A DNA stretch of 64,000 bases from assembly GCF_000703165.1 (NCBI RefSeq), contig NZ_JNLQ01000002.1, positions 3,472,001-3,536,000 of the forward strand. The letters run 5' to 3'. Numbering within the stretch: position 1 is the stretch's first letter; each line of letters starts with the position of its first letter. This stretch comes from Butyrivibrio sp. AE3004 (lineage in GTDB: Bacteria; Bacillota; Clostridia; Lachnospirales; Lachnospiraceae). Shown here piece by piece: positions 51,532 to 60,937 of the stretch. The position numbers and the translations under genes were made by a program. The notes under the pieces are model-generated. The model saw nothing but the letters and a program-made list of their open reading frames with translations. It ran no database searches and was not told where the DNA came from.

Positions 51532-53880
51532 ATGAGTATTAAGTTAAAGAATATGTTAATAGCACTTGCTACTACATTACCACTTATGTTTGTTTTGATT
51601 TTTTTTGGCTATTGTCCGTTACATTATGATGTTATATTGCATACTGACAACGTGCAAGGTGAAGGCATTTGTCAAAGCTATATTTGTCCTGATTCAGGAA
51701 TAGCTGCTTTTTATAAAGTGGTTTTCTATTTCGGAAGCGAATTGAAGAAGGCTACAATTAAGGGATATCATTACGATGTTGAAACTATATACTTAGTTGT
51801 TTCTGATGTCTCGGAATTTGAAGTAACAGGAGTGGATTCGTATATTAAGGGAATACATCTGGGACATTTTAATCCGACAGATATTTTGGCTGATGGGGAA
51901 AGTGTTGAGGGAAAGAAAGCTATTATGAATTCTCATGAAGGGATATTGCATGTAGATGTAAAAGATCCTGACGTTGGGGCTACTATATCTCTTTCGCTTC
52001 CTTTTATCCCAATATGGTTTTGGACTGTTTATTTATCTTGTATCGTGCTACTTTCTATATTATTTGCATTTTTGTTTACGATGATATTTGAACGGTTTTA
52101 TCATGGTCAGCTGTTTGTAATGCATGCAACTTGTATTTCAGTAACGTTACTTGCAGGTATCTTTTTTTGTGGAAGTCTCCCTTACGTATCCTATAATAAT
52201 TTTCTTCTTAATTGGCTTTTCTTATTTTCAATCAGTTTGTTATTGAATGCTATAACATTGCCCTTTCTTGGTACTGTGCTTACAATGATTTTTACGACTT
52301 GCTGGTATATTGCTAATTATTTTGTAATTACCCTTCGGAATAAACCTATAATGCCTGCGGATCTTAAAGCAATTGGTACAGCCAAAGAGGTAATGGGAGG
52401 TTATACCTTTATTCCTACTTGGAAGATGATATTGGGGATTGCTGTAGTTATTCTGTATATTTTACTATTGATTTATGTATGGAAGAAAAATGAATCACAA
52501 GACCAAGAAGAGGGAGCGAAACGAAGATTTGTCAGAAGGATTATTACAGCGGGTATAGCAATATTATTAATGCTGATAGGCATTAATACAAAAGTTTTTA
52601 AAAATCTCAATTCTTTCGCATGGGATGTTGTATTACTGAAGAGCTTTCATGAAGAAGGTATGGTTACAACATATCTTAAGAGTGCAATTAATTCAAAAGT
52701 AAAAAAACCTGAAGGGTATTCAAGAGAAAAAGTAAATCAGTACCTTTCAGAATATAATAATGAGAAAAAAGTTGATGAAAATGATGTTAGGCCTACTAAC
52801 ATTATTATGGTTATGAATGAGGCTTTTTCTGACCTACGAACTGTGGGGATGGATAATAATATTGATGTTATGCCATTTATTGATAGCCTTAAAGAGAACA
52901 CTATAGAAGGAAATCTTTCTGTAGGCGTTTTTGGTGGAGGTACATGTAATACCGAGTTTGAAGCATTAACTGGAAATACACTGGCATTTCTTGGAGTAGG
53001 TGCATATCCATATACGGAAAATGTAACAGATACAATGTTTTCTTTGGCGTCATATTTTAAAAGTATTGGATATGATACAGAAGCTTTTCACCCAAATGAA
53101 GCAAATAACTGGAACAGAAATATGGTATACCCAAATTTGGGATTTGATTTATTTCATAGCATTTCGGATTTCAAGTCATTTGGAGAAGTTAAATATCTGC
53201 ATGACCTTCCTGCAGATATAACAGATTACAGTTATATTGAAGCTGTTGATAGTGAAAAGAGTACAGAACCTAGATTTTTATTTGATGTTACTATGCAAAA
53301 TCATTCGGGGTATGAAAGATGGCTTGATGTTGATAAGGCAGAAACAGTAGCTGAGAACGGAAGTAATCTTTATGTTGATACGCAGGTATATTTGTCACTT
53401 ATAAAAGCATCCGATGAATCTGTAAAACAGCTAGTGGAAACATATAAAAATAGCAGTGAGCCGACGATGATTATCTTCTTTGGCGATCATCAACCGGGAC
53501 TTCCTTGGGTAGCAATTGATGAATTATATACAGGGATGGAATCTCAACTTGATCAATATAAGTCTAAATTCTTTATTTGGACAAACTATGATACAGAGGA
53601 AAAACATGATGTGCAAATAAGTGCAAATTACCTACCATGGTTGATACTGGATCGTGGGAATTTTCCTCTTCCGCCTTATGTACAGATGCTTGAAGAACTA
53701 CATGAAGAATATCCGATTATTTCTTCGCAGGGAGTAATGGACAAAAACGGAAATATTTATACAGGCGTAGCCGAAATTTTGGATGATCCATTAATTCAGA
53801 AATATCAGTATATTCAATATGCTAATCTTTTTGATGAGATTGATCCTGCCTGGTTTGAAGTTAAGAATATGGCGCAATGA
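51532..53880 (+). CDS. LtaS-type membrane phosphotransferase (LTA synthase/sulfatase family)
   Basis: About 782 residues: several N-terminal membrane helices (about 10-30, 150-300, 320-360) and an extracytoplasmic alkaline-phosphatase-superfamily domain from about 425. Expected metal and catalytic residues appear in IIMVMNEAFSDL, GGGTCNTEFEALTG (catalytic Thr), MQNHSGY and FFGDHQPGLP. Relatives transfer glycerol phosphate or phosphoethanolamine to lipids, glycans or proteins. The large N-terminal membrane region with an inserted outer domain (about 45-160) is longer than in S. aureus LtaS. TGGAGA precedes ATG 51532. Position beside pilA raises the possibility that it decorates pilin, as PptA does in Neisseria. 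Confidence 0.85.
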   Translation: MSIKLKNMLIALATTLPLMFVLIFFGYCPLHYDVILHTDNVQGEGICQSYICPDSGIAAFYKVVFYFGSELKKATIKGYHYDVETIYLVVSDVSEFEVTGVDSYIKGIHLGHFNPTDILADGESVEGKKAIMNSHEGILHVDVKDPDVGATISLSLPFIPIWFWTVYLSCIVLLSILFAFLFTMIFERFYHGQLFVMHATCISVTLLAGIFFCGSLPYVSYNNFLLNWLFLFSISLLLNAITLPFLGTVLTMIFTTCWYIANYFVITLRNKPIMPADLKAIGTAKEVMGGYTFIPTWKMILGIAVVILYILLLIYVWKKNESQDQEEGAKRRFVRRIITAGIAILLMLIGINTKVFKNLNSFAWDVVLLKSFHEEGMVTTYLKSAINSKVKKPEGYSREKVNQYLSEYNNEKKVDENDVRPTNIIMVMNEAFSDLRTVGMDNNIDVMPFIDSLKENTIEGNLSVGVFGGGTCNTEFEALTGNTLAFLGVGAYPYTENVTDTMFSLASYFKSIGYDTEAFHPNEANNWNRNMVYPNLGFDLFHSISDFKSFGEVKYLHDLPADITDYSYIEAVDSEKSTEPRFLFDVTMQNHSGYERWLDVDKAETVAENGSNLYVDTQVYLSLIKASDESVKQLVETYKNSSEPTMIIFFGDHQPGLPWVAIDELYTGMESQLDQYKSKFFIWTNYDTEEKHDVQISANYLPWLILDRGNFPLPPYVQMLEELHEEYPIISSQGVMDKNGNIYTGVAEILDDPLIQKYQYIQYANLFDEIDPAWFEVKNMAQ

Positions 53881-53969
53881 CCTACTGGTGCCAGAGAAAA
53901 ACAATTTTTATCCGATATTCTCATTTATACGGAATATAAAATGTGGACTGAACATATTAGGAAAAGAGT

Positions 53970-54008
53970 TTGTGTACATTGATACACAACCATAAAAAGT
54001 GATATAAT
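53970..54008 (+). promoter_or_regulatory. Promoter and overlapping operator-like palindrome of the pilus operon
   Basis: TTGATA (53979-53984) and TATAAT (54003-54008) are 18 bases apart with an extended TG. The inverted repeat TTGTGTA (53970-53976)/TACACAA (53983-53989) covers the -35, a typical repressor position. A further stem AAAAAGTGA (53994-54002)/TCACTTTTT (54025-54033) spans the start point. Confidence 0.6.
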
Positions 54009-54062
54009 AATCTAATAAATATATTCACTTTTTCGTTATTTATCGCACACAGGATATGACCT

Positions 54063-54428
54063 ATGGACAAGATAAAGGATAGCAGAGGAATAGCCCGTAC
54101 AGTGGCTTTGTTCGCACTAATTGCATTTGTGCTGGTAGCGATAATTGCTATAAGGATTATCCGTATTCAGGCCGAAAAAAAATTTGAGGATATGGATGAG
54201 ACGATAGTTGCTTCGGCAGAACGTGAAGCACAGGTCAATTATCTGCAGGATGATTCCTTATACGACACTGTGGCGGTATTTGACATTGAAACAAAAAAGT
54301 TCATAGAACCGGCAAAAGCTAAGCAGACAGTTAAACCCTATGGGAATTCTAAGGAGCATCAGGGGAAATATCTGTTAATAACATTTGAAGAAGACCATAG
54401 CATCTCTTCTAAATGGGTGGCACCGTAA
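54063..54428 (+). CDS. Small membrane-anchored protein opening the pilus operon
   Basis: A 121-residue protein with one N-terminal helix (about 13-31, ALFALIAFVLVAIIAIRIIR) and an external part of about 88 residues (ASAEREAQVNYLQDDSLYDT, KYLLITFEEDHSIS). The helix lacks a prepilin G|xxxxE site, so it is not a pilin by sequence. It is not recognised as a known family. Being first in the pil operon, 33 bases before pilB, it may be a minor accessory of the machine. Confidence 0.7.
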   Translation: MDKIKDSRGIARTVALFALIAFVLVAIIAIRIIRIQAEKKFEDMDETIVASAEREAQVNYLQDDSLYDTVAVFDIETKKFIEPAKAKQTVKPYGNSKEHQGKYLLITFEEDHSISSKWVAP

Positions 54429-54461
54429 TTACTTAAGTTTGACATTTTATCAGGGGGAAAT

Positions 54462-56180
54462 ATGCCAAAGAAGAGGATAGGTGACCTGCTTATTGAGCGA
54501 GGCCTAATTAATGAGAAAGAGCTTCAGTTTGCACTGGATATGCAGAAGCAGACTCATGAGAAGCTCGGTGAAGTTCTGATCAACAACAAAATAGTAACTC
54601 CGGAGAACATGGCACAGACTCTGGCAGTTCAGCTGGAGGTAGACTACATAGACCTGGGTAAGGTGAGCATTCCGCAGGAAATGGCGAAGCTTGTGCAGAG
54701 AAATACTGCAAAGCAAAATCATCTTGTTCCGGTACAAAAACAGGGGGACACTCTTTATGTAGCAATGGATGACCCCTTGAATTACTACGCTCTCGATGAA
54801 GTGCGAAAGGCGGCAAATCTAAAGATTGTGCCTCTTATTGCGACGCATGTTGCGGTTGAGAGAGCGATAAATACCCTGTACGGTAATGAAAATGCCAAGA
54901 AGGCTATTGCCGATTACAAGAGAGAACTTGGAAGTCATGGAACAGAAGCTGAACAGTCGCTTTCAAATTTCGACTTTGTAATCACATCCAATTCAATCAG
55001 CGGAGACAGTGAGGGTGCGCCCACTATCCGTTTGGTAAACTCGATCATAGAGCGTGCTGTTTCAGAGCATGCATCAGATATCCATTTTGAGCCAAGAGAG
55101 CATGACATGGATGTCCGCATGCGTATTGACGGTGTGCTAAGAGATATATTAAAAGTTCCGAAGGACGTAACTGCTGCAGTTATCGCCCGTGTTAAAACCA
55201 TGTCCGGAATGGACGTTGCAGAAAAAAGAATTCCACAGGACGGCAGATTTGCTGTAAGTGTTCTTGGCACAAGCATTGATATGCGTGTCTCCACGCTTCC
55301 GATTGCGTGGGGTGAAAAAATCGTGTGCCGTCTTCTTGATAAATCCAACACAAACATTGATAAAGAAATGCTTGGGCTTAACCCTGATGATATGGCTAAG
55401 TATGAAAAGCTCATACACTATAAAAACGGCGTAATGCTGCTTGTTGGACCTACCGGTTCAGGTAAGACAACAACCATGTATGCAATGCTTAATGAGCTTA
55501 ATACCAGAGACGTTAACCTTGTAACCCTTGAAGATCCTATCGAGTATAACCTTGATGGACTTAATCAGGTGCAGGTTAATCCCAAAACAAATATGACCTT
55601 TGCAAACGGCCTAAGAGCAATACTTCGTCAGGACCCTGACATTGTCTCCGTAGGTGAGATCCGTGACGGTGAAACTGCAGAGATATGCCTCAGAGCAGCT
55701 CTTACGGGACGTTTTGTTATGAGCACCATCCACACCAATGATGCGGTAGGTGCAATAGACAGATTGGAGGACATCGGCGTTGAACCTTATCTGATATCGG
55801 CTACCCTGAGGGGAGTTATATCACAGAGACTGGTAAGACGAGTATGTCCTTATTGTGCTGAGGAATACGAGCCGCAAAGAGATGAGCTTGAAAAACTTGG
55901 AATAAAGATTGAACCCGGCACGAAGTTCAAATTCGGAAAAGGCTGTCAGCACTGTTTCAATACAGGGTATTCCGGACGAATCGGAATATTTGAGATCATG
56001 ATGGTAACTCCGGAAGTTCGTGACCTTATTTACAAGAGAGCAGGACGAACGGAAATTGAAAAAGCCCTGAAAAAAGAGGGAACAGGCTTTGTATCCCTTA
56101 AGGAAGCAGGGATAAGACTTATACTCGACGGAATAACAACGACCTATGAAGTAATGAGAGTAACCAACGAAAGCGACTGA
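54462..56180 (+). CDS. pilB: Type IV pilus extension ATPase PilB
   Basis: A 572-residue GspE/PilB ATPase. The N-terminal MshEN domain (RIGDLLIERGLINEKELQFAL, FVPV-like HLVPVQKQGDTLYVAMDDP) is a known c-di-GMP-binding fold in other PilB proteins, notable given the GGDEF genes in this window. Walker A is GPTGSGKTTTMYAM, Asp box TLEDPIEY, Walker B DPDIVSVGEIRDGETAE, and a zinc-binding set CPYCAEEYE...GCQHCFNTGYSG. It powers pilus assembly on the inner face of the membrane. GGGGG precedes the ATG. Confidence 0.96.
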   Translation: MPKKRIGDLLIERGLINEKELQFALDMQKQTHEKLGEVLINNKIVTPENMAQTLAVQLEVDYIDLGKVSIPQEMAKLVQRNTAKQNHLVPVQKQGDTLYVAMDDPLNYYALDEVRKAANLKIVPLIATHVAVERAINTLYGNENAKKAIADYKRELGSHGTEAEQSLSNFDFVITSNSISGDSEGAPTIRLVNSIIERAVSEHASDIHFEPREHDMDVRMRIDGVLRDILKVPKDVTAAVIARVKTMSGMDVAEKRIPQDGRFAVSVLGTSIDMRVSTLPIAWGEKIVCRLLDKSNTNIDKEMLGLNPDDMAKYEKLIHYKNGVMLLVGPTGSGKTTTMYAMLNELNTRDVNLVTLEDPIEYNLDGLNQVQVNPKTNMTFANGLRAILRQDPDIVSVGEIRDGETAEICLRAALTGRFVMSTIHTNDAVGAIDRLEDIGVEPYLISATLRGVISQRLVRRVCPYCAEEYEPQRDELEKLGIKIEPGTKFKFGKGCQHCFNTGYSGRIGIFEIMMVTPEVRDLIYKRAGRTEIEKALKKEGTGFVSLKEAGIRLILDGITTTYEVMRVTNESD

Positions 56181-56213
56181 TTTGACCTGAAGGCAGGTAA
56201 TGAGGGCAATACT

Positions 56214-57266
56214 ATGATGACGATAGATGAACTGGTAGCAAAGGCAAAGGCAGATGGCGCATCCGATATTCATATCATATGCGGACTTCCTCCGAAGTAC
56301 AGAAAAAGCGGCGAGCTTGAAAACATGGAGGAGACTCCGGTAACTGAGGAAGAATGCTTAAACCTTGCAAGAAAGCTTGCAGGGTCGGAAAAAGCTTTTG
56401 ATGAGCTTATGACAACTGGCGAGCTTGATGCAGCCGATACCTTTGCTGATAACAGATGTCGTATCCATTTGTTCAAACAGCAGGGAATACCGTCACTAGC
56501 CTTAAGAATACTTTCAGAGCATATCCCGGAGCTGTCAACGCTTGGACTTCCCATGGCAGTGCTTGACCTTCCAAAACTCCATAAAGGAATCGTGCTTGTA
56601 ACAGGTGAAACGGGTTCCGGTAAATCAACAACCCTTGCCGCTATTTTGGATAACATTAACCATAACTATAAAAGGCACATAGTAACCCTTGAAGATCCTG
56701 TAGAGTACATGTACAAGCCTGACCTCTGTGCAATAAACCAGAGAGAAGTCGGAAAGGATACACAGAGCTTTGCAATGGGACTTAGGGCTTCACTTCGAGA
56801 AGATCCCAACGTAATCCTCATCGGTGAAATGCGTGACAGGGATACAATCGAGACGGCCATAACAGCAGCGGAAACAGGACACCTTGTTTTCGGAACACTG
56901 CATACAGGTAGTGCAGCGGATTCCATAGACCGTATGGTTCAGGTATTCCCTGAGGCAGCTCAGCAGCAGATAAGACTTCAGCTTTCAATGGTTTTGCAGG
57001 CGGTACTTACCCAGCAGCTTATCCAGAAAAAAGGCGGCGGCAGAGCACTTGCTTCAGAATACATGATAGTTACCGATGCTATAAGAAATCTTATAAGAAC
57101 AGGTAATACACCTCAGATAGCAAATGCAGTTGCGACAAGTGCGGAGCTTGGCGGACAGACAATGGATCAGTCAATTTGTATGCTTGTGAGAAAGGGGCTT
57201 ATCACAAGAGAAAATGCCCTGCACTATGCAGTTAACAAGGATTTCGTAACAAGAAATATGAACTGA
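56214..57266 (+). CDS. pilT: Type IV pilus retraction ATPase PilT
   Basis: A 350-residue PilT: ASDIHIICGLPPKYRKSG start, Walker A GETGSGKSTTLAAI, TLEDPVEYMY, Walker B DPNVILIGEMRDRDTIETAI, His box GHLVFGTLHTGSAADSIDR, and a C-terminal AIRNLIR segment matching the AIRNLIRE retraction motif except for its Glu. It depolymerises pili, so twitching-type or DNA-uptake function is possible. ATG 56217 is an alternative start one codon later. Confidence 0.96.
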   Translation: MMTIDELVAKAKADGASDIHIICGLPPKYRKSGELENMEETPVTEEECLNLARKLAGSEKAFDELMTTGELDAADTFADNRCRIHLFKQQGIPSLALRILSEHIPELSTLGLPMAVLDLPKLHKGIVLVTGETGSGKSTTLAAILDNINHNYKRHIVTLEDPVEYMYKPDLCAINQREVGKDTQSFAMGLRASLREDPNVILIGEMRDRDTIETAITAAETGHLVFGTLHTGSAADSIDRMVQVFPEAAQQQIRLQLSMVLQAVLTQQLIQKKGGGRALASEYMIVTDAIRNLIRTGNTPQIANAVATSAELGGQTMDQSICMLVRKGLITRENALHYAVNKDFVTRNMN

Positions 57267-57331
57267 GATCAGAGCCCGGAATTATTCGGGAATGAAATGT
57301 ATAGAAAATTAGTTTTTTAGATGAGGGGCTT

Positions 57332-58555
57332 ATGAATAACTACAAGTATACAGCGCTTACAGCTTCAGGAGATAAGGTCAACGGAATGCTTGAAGCAATC
57401 GACCAGCTCGAAGCAACAGCAAAAATCAGACAACAGTATAATGTAGTTCTTTCTGTCAAAGAGATTAAGGGAAAGAGTATAGAGTTCTCGGAATTTTTGG
57501 GGGCTGATATTGGCGGTAAAAAACTTGATCCCAAAGCATTTACTCTTATGTGCAGCCAGTTTGCGACTATTCTTGCAGCAGGAATACCTATCTCAAGAGC
57601 GGTTAAGCTTATTCGTGATAAGACGACCAACAAGGCTTTGAAAAATATGCTGACAAAGGTATTTGAGGATGTTGAAGCGGGACGTGCTCTTTCGGCAGCT
57701 TTTAATGAACACGGCGGTAGCTTTCTTCCCGCAACCTTTTGCGAGACTCTTCGTGCTGGTGAGGAGGCAGGTGACCTTGCAGGTTCTTTTGATTCAATAT
57801 ACAGGCACTTTGATAAGCAGACCAAGATGGGAGCAAAGGTTAGAAGCGCAATGAGCTACCCCATGTTCGTTTTGTTCATAGCTGTAGTTGTTGTTATGGT
57901 CATGATGGTAAAGGTTGTACCTACATTTACGGCTATATTTGAAGAGATCGGAGGAGAGCTTCCTCTGCCTACAAGGATGCTTATAGGAATATCAAACTTC
58001 TTTAGTAAATATATTCTTGTAATAGTACTTGTCATCGCAGTTTTGATAGTGGCATTCATTTTGATAAAAAGAAATCCAAAGGGTGCAAGAAAGCTTTCCG
58101 AAATACAGCTTAAGCTTCCAATCCTGGGAAATATTGCAGAGCTTAATGCGGCAAGTCTTTTTGCAAATACCATGGCTACAATGATAGGCTCAGGACTTCC
58201 GATGACAAAGGCAGTAAATATAACATCAAGGGTTATGACCAACGAAGTTTACAAGGAAGAGATAGCCGGCATGGTCGGAAAAATAGAGGAAGGAAGAACA
58301 GTAGTAGACTCCATGCGTGACACTCATGTAATGCCGGATATTCTGACAGACATGGTAGGTGTCGGTGAAGAGACAGGTGAAATGAAGCACACCATGGACG
58401 TAATAGCAAAGTACTACGACAATGAGCTTGAACAGGCAGTTGCCAAGGCAATAGCAATGCTTGAGCCTGCGCTCCTTATATTTATAGCAGCTATTGCGGG
58501 CTTTGTAGTTATAGCGATTTATATGGCAATGTTTACTATGTATCAGGGGATGTGA
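57332..58555 (+). CDS. pilC: Type IV pilus inner-membrane platform protein PilC
   Basis: A 407-residue GspF/PilC platform with two copies of the T2SSF domain (FTLMCSQFATILAAGIPISRAV and ASLFANTMATMIGSGLPMTKAV) and three main hydrophobic helices (about 170-195, 225-245, 375-400). It couples the ATPases to pilin polymerisation. GAGGGG precedes the ATG. The pilD start follows 1 base after the stop. Confidence 0.96.
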   Translation: MNNYKYTALTASGDKVNGMLEAIDQLEATAKIRQQYNVVLSVKEIKGKSIEFSEFLGADIGGKKLDPKAFTLMCSQFATILAAGIPISRAVKLIRDKTTNKALKNMLTKVFEDVEAGRALSAAFNEHGGSFLPATFCETLRAGEEAGDLAGSFDSIYRHFDKQTKMGAKVRSAMSYPMFVLFIAVVVVMVMMVKVVPTFTAIFEEIGGELPLPTRMLIGISNFFSKYILVIVLVIAVLIVAFILIKRNPKGARKLSEIQLKLPILGNIAELNAASLFANTMATMIGSGLPMTKAVNITSRVMTNEVYKEEIAGMVGKIEEGRTVVDSMRDTHVMPDILTDMVGVGEETGEMKHTMDVIAKYYDNELEQAVAKAIAMLEPALLIFIAAIAGFVVIAIYMAMFTMYQGM

Positions 58556-58556
58556 G

Positions 58557-59348
58557 TTGGCAGAACAAATTTATTACATCGTATGCATATCCTTATTTGG
58601 ATTGATATTTGGTTCCTTTTTAAACTGTATGGCAATGAGGATTGTCAGAAAAGAGGATTTTGTAAAGGGAAGAAGTCACTGCATGGACTGTGGGCATGAG
58701 CTTACGGCTGCGGACCTCATACCGGTTTTCAGCTATGCCATACACGGCGGGAAATGCAGATACTGCGGAAAGAAAATATCTGTAAGATATCCGCTTGCGG
58801 AACTAACTTTTATGCTTTTGTCGGTGGTTTTGTTTTTACATACGGGAACCGACTGGATTACATTTTACAAAAACTGGTTACTTACAGGATGCCTGTTTGC
58901 GATAGCACTGGTGGATCTTGAAAGCTTTGAGATTCCTGACAATCTGCTTATAACAGCACTTATCGGATGGGCAGGCTTTTCGGTAATAGAAGTAATATTT
59001 TTCGGACAGAGCATAAAATTCATAGGTATCAGAGTCCTGACGGGACTGATTTTTGGAGCGGGTATGCTTCTTATTAGTCTTCTTATGGACAGGATTTTTA
59101 AAAAGGACAGCCTCGGAGGCGGTGATATCAAGCTATTTGCACTTCTTGGATTGTACCTGGGTTTTGCAGGTTCCTATGAACTTATAATATTGTCCTGCAT
59201 ATTTGGACTTATATTTGCATTTTTAAGAAAGAAGTTTGACTCGAAGGCATCAGAGGAGTTTCCCTTTGGGCCGGCGATTGCAGCAGGAGCTTATGTAATA
59301 CTTATTTTCGGAGATGCCATAACAGACTGGTATTTGAGTTTGTTGTGA
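58557..59348 (+). CDS. pilD: Prepilin peptidase / N-methyltransferase PilD
   Basis: A 263-residue bifunctional aspartyl protease that cleaves prepilin leaders and methylates the new N-terminus. The N-terminal methylase loop has GSFLNCMAMRI and a zinc tetrad CMDCGHEL...CRYCGKK. The catalytic aspartates lie in ALVDLESFEIPDN and LGGGDIKLFALLG. About seven membrane helices. The start is TTG 58557, translationally coupled to pilC. Confidence 0.95.
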   Translation: MAEQIYYIVCISLFGLIFGSFLNCMAMRIVRKEDFVKGRSHCMDCGHELTAADLIPVFSYAIHGGKCRYCGKKISVRYPLAELTFMLLSVVLFLHTGTDWITFYKNWLLTGCLFAIALVDLESFEIPDNLLITALIGWAGFSVIEVIFFGQSIKFIGIRVLTGLIFGAGMLLISLLMDRIFKKDSLGGGDIKLFALLGLYLGFAGSYELIILSCIFGLIFAFLRKKFDSKASEEFPFGPAIAAGAYVILIFGDAITDWYLSLL

Positions 59349-59361
59349 GAGGGGAGAACTG

Positions 59362-60933
59362 ATGGCTGGTAATCAGGGCATATTAGGAATAAGTGTATCG
59401 CACGGAAGACTTGCGCTTACCATGATGAAAGGCGGGGTGGTACGTAAATCTTATTGGGAAGAGATACCGACAAATATTGTTGAAGGTAATAGGATTTTGT
59501 CCCAAAATCTGTTTTCGGTTTTCTTAAAGGAACAGCTTAAGGACAAAGGATTAAAGTGCAAAAACGTAGCTTATGTTATTGCAGACAGCGATATTTTCAT
59601 CCGTAAGATTACAATGCCTAAGCTTGCCGATGATCAGCTCCGTTATAACATTCCCTTCGAGTTTAAGGATTTCATTCAGGGAGAGCTTAATCAATACGTA
59701 TTCGATTATATAAAAAGAAATGACGATAAGGACGCAGAGGAATCAAATACTGTAAATCTTCTGGCATATGCGGTTCCGCTGGAACTGATAACAGGTTTAC
59801 GTGAAACGCTAAAGCTTGCGGGATTAAAGCTTGTAAGAGCATTGCCGGAGACACTTGTTTACGAGACTCTTATAGGAGCCTTAGGTGAAGAGGAAGAAAT
59901 AAAAAAAGAAAGATGCTTCATGGACATCGGCAGGCGTGCTATCAGAATGATGATCTTTAAGAATGGAGAATTCAAACTGTCCCATATGATGGACATAGGC
60001 GAGGACCATGTTATTCAGGCTATAGCAGATGAACTGAATGTTGATACGCACCTTGCAGTAACTTACCTTAGAAACAACTACAACGAGTGTGACAGATTGC
60101 CGGTTTCCATAAATGCTTACAAAGATATCTCCATTGAAGTACTTAAAGGTCTGAATTTCTATGAGTTGTCAGATATGACTTCAAGGCTAAAGGATGTGGT
60201 TCTCTGCGGAACAGGCGCAATGACAGAACCGCTTGTAGAAATCCTGAAAGAACGTATAGATAAAAATGTTCAGACCATGGATGAGCTTTATCCAAAGTAC
60301 AGCCAGGAGCAGGAGATAAATGTTACCTACGGCTCCGTGGGAATTCTTCTAAGCGATGCTGTAGGAGTTGGAACAAACAGTAACCTTGCCAAGGCAGGTG
60401 AAAAGAAAAAGACAAATGTCTGGCTTGTTCTCGGGATAGTGGCAGCAATAGTAGCAGTTATAGGTCTGGTAGGAAAATTCACTCTCCTGGACAGACTGGG
60501 AATGCTGGTAAGTGAGAGATATAAGGCAGCGCAGCTCCACGAGCAGGTATCTTCAATAACGTCAGCTCTAAGCGGCGCCGAGGACCTTCAAAATGAGTAT
60601 TTCCATTACACCTGGGATACCATGAGTGAGGAGGAGCGAACAAGAGTAAGCAGAAGAGAGGCTTCAGAACTTGTAGATCTTATAGGCAAAGAGGGGATGA
60701 AGGTTACTTACATGGATCTGGTCAAAGGTGTCATGACTATTGATCTAAAGAGTGACAGCCTTGATTCGGTAAGTAAGCTGACAACAAAGCTTAGGGAACA
60801 GGAACTGGTGGAGAGCTGTTCTGTAGTATCTGCCAAGACCATAGAGGATGATGAAAAAACGGAAGAAGTTGAGTCGGGGGTAAACGCTGAGATAAAGATA
60901 TATTTGATTACGAAATCTTCTGAAAAGGAGTGA
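59362..60933 (+). CDS. PilM-PilN fusion of the pilus alignment complex
   Basis: A 523-residue protein. Residues 1-340 are an actin-like PilM ATPase (ILGISVSHGRLALTMM start, ADSDIFIRKITMPKLADDQL, RCFMDIGRRAIRMMIFKNGE, VLCGTGAMTEPLVE). A membrane helix at about 350-372 (VWLVLGIVAAIVAVIGLVG) and a C-terminal coiled coil plus ferredoxin-like domain (about 380-523) match PilN. In most bacteria these are separate genes, linked by the PilN N-terminal peptide binding PilM; here the link is covalent. pilO follows after 4 bases. Confidence 0.88.
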   Translation: MAGNQGILGISVSHGRLALTMMKGGVVRKSYWEEIPTNIVEGNRILSQNLFSVFLKEQLKDKGLKCKNVAYVIADSDIFIRKITMPKLADDQLRYNIPFEFKDFIQGELNQYVFDYIKRNDDKDAEESNTVNLLAYAVPLELITGLRETLKLAGLKLVRALPETLVYETLIGALGEEEEIKKERCFMDIGRRAIRMMIFKNGEFKLSHMMDIGEDHVIQAIADELNVDTHLAVTYLRNNYNECDRLPVSINAYKDISIEVLKGLNFYELSDMTSRLKDVVLCGTGAMTEPLVEILKERIDKNVQTMDELYPKYSQEQEINVTYGSVGILLSDAVGVGTNSNLAKAGEKKKTNVWLVLGIVAAIVAVIGLVGKFTLLDRLGMLVSERYKAAQLHEQVSSITSALSGAEDLQNEYFHYTWDTMSEEERTRVSRREASELVDLIGKEGMKVTYMDLVKGVMTIDLKSDSLDSVSKLTTKLREQELVESCSVVSAKTIEDDEKTEEVESGVNAEIKIYLITKSSEKE

Positions 60934-60937
60934 TACC

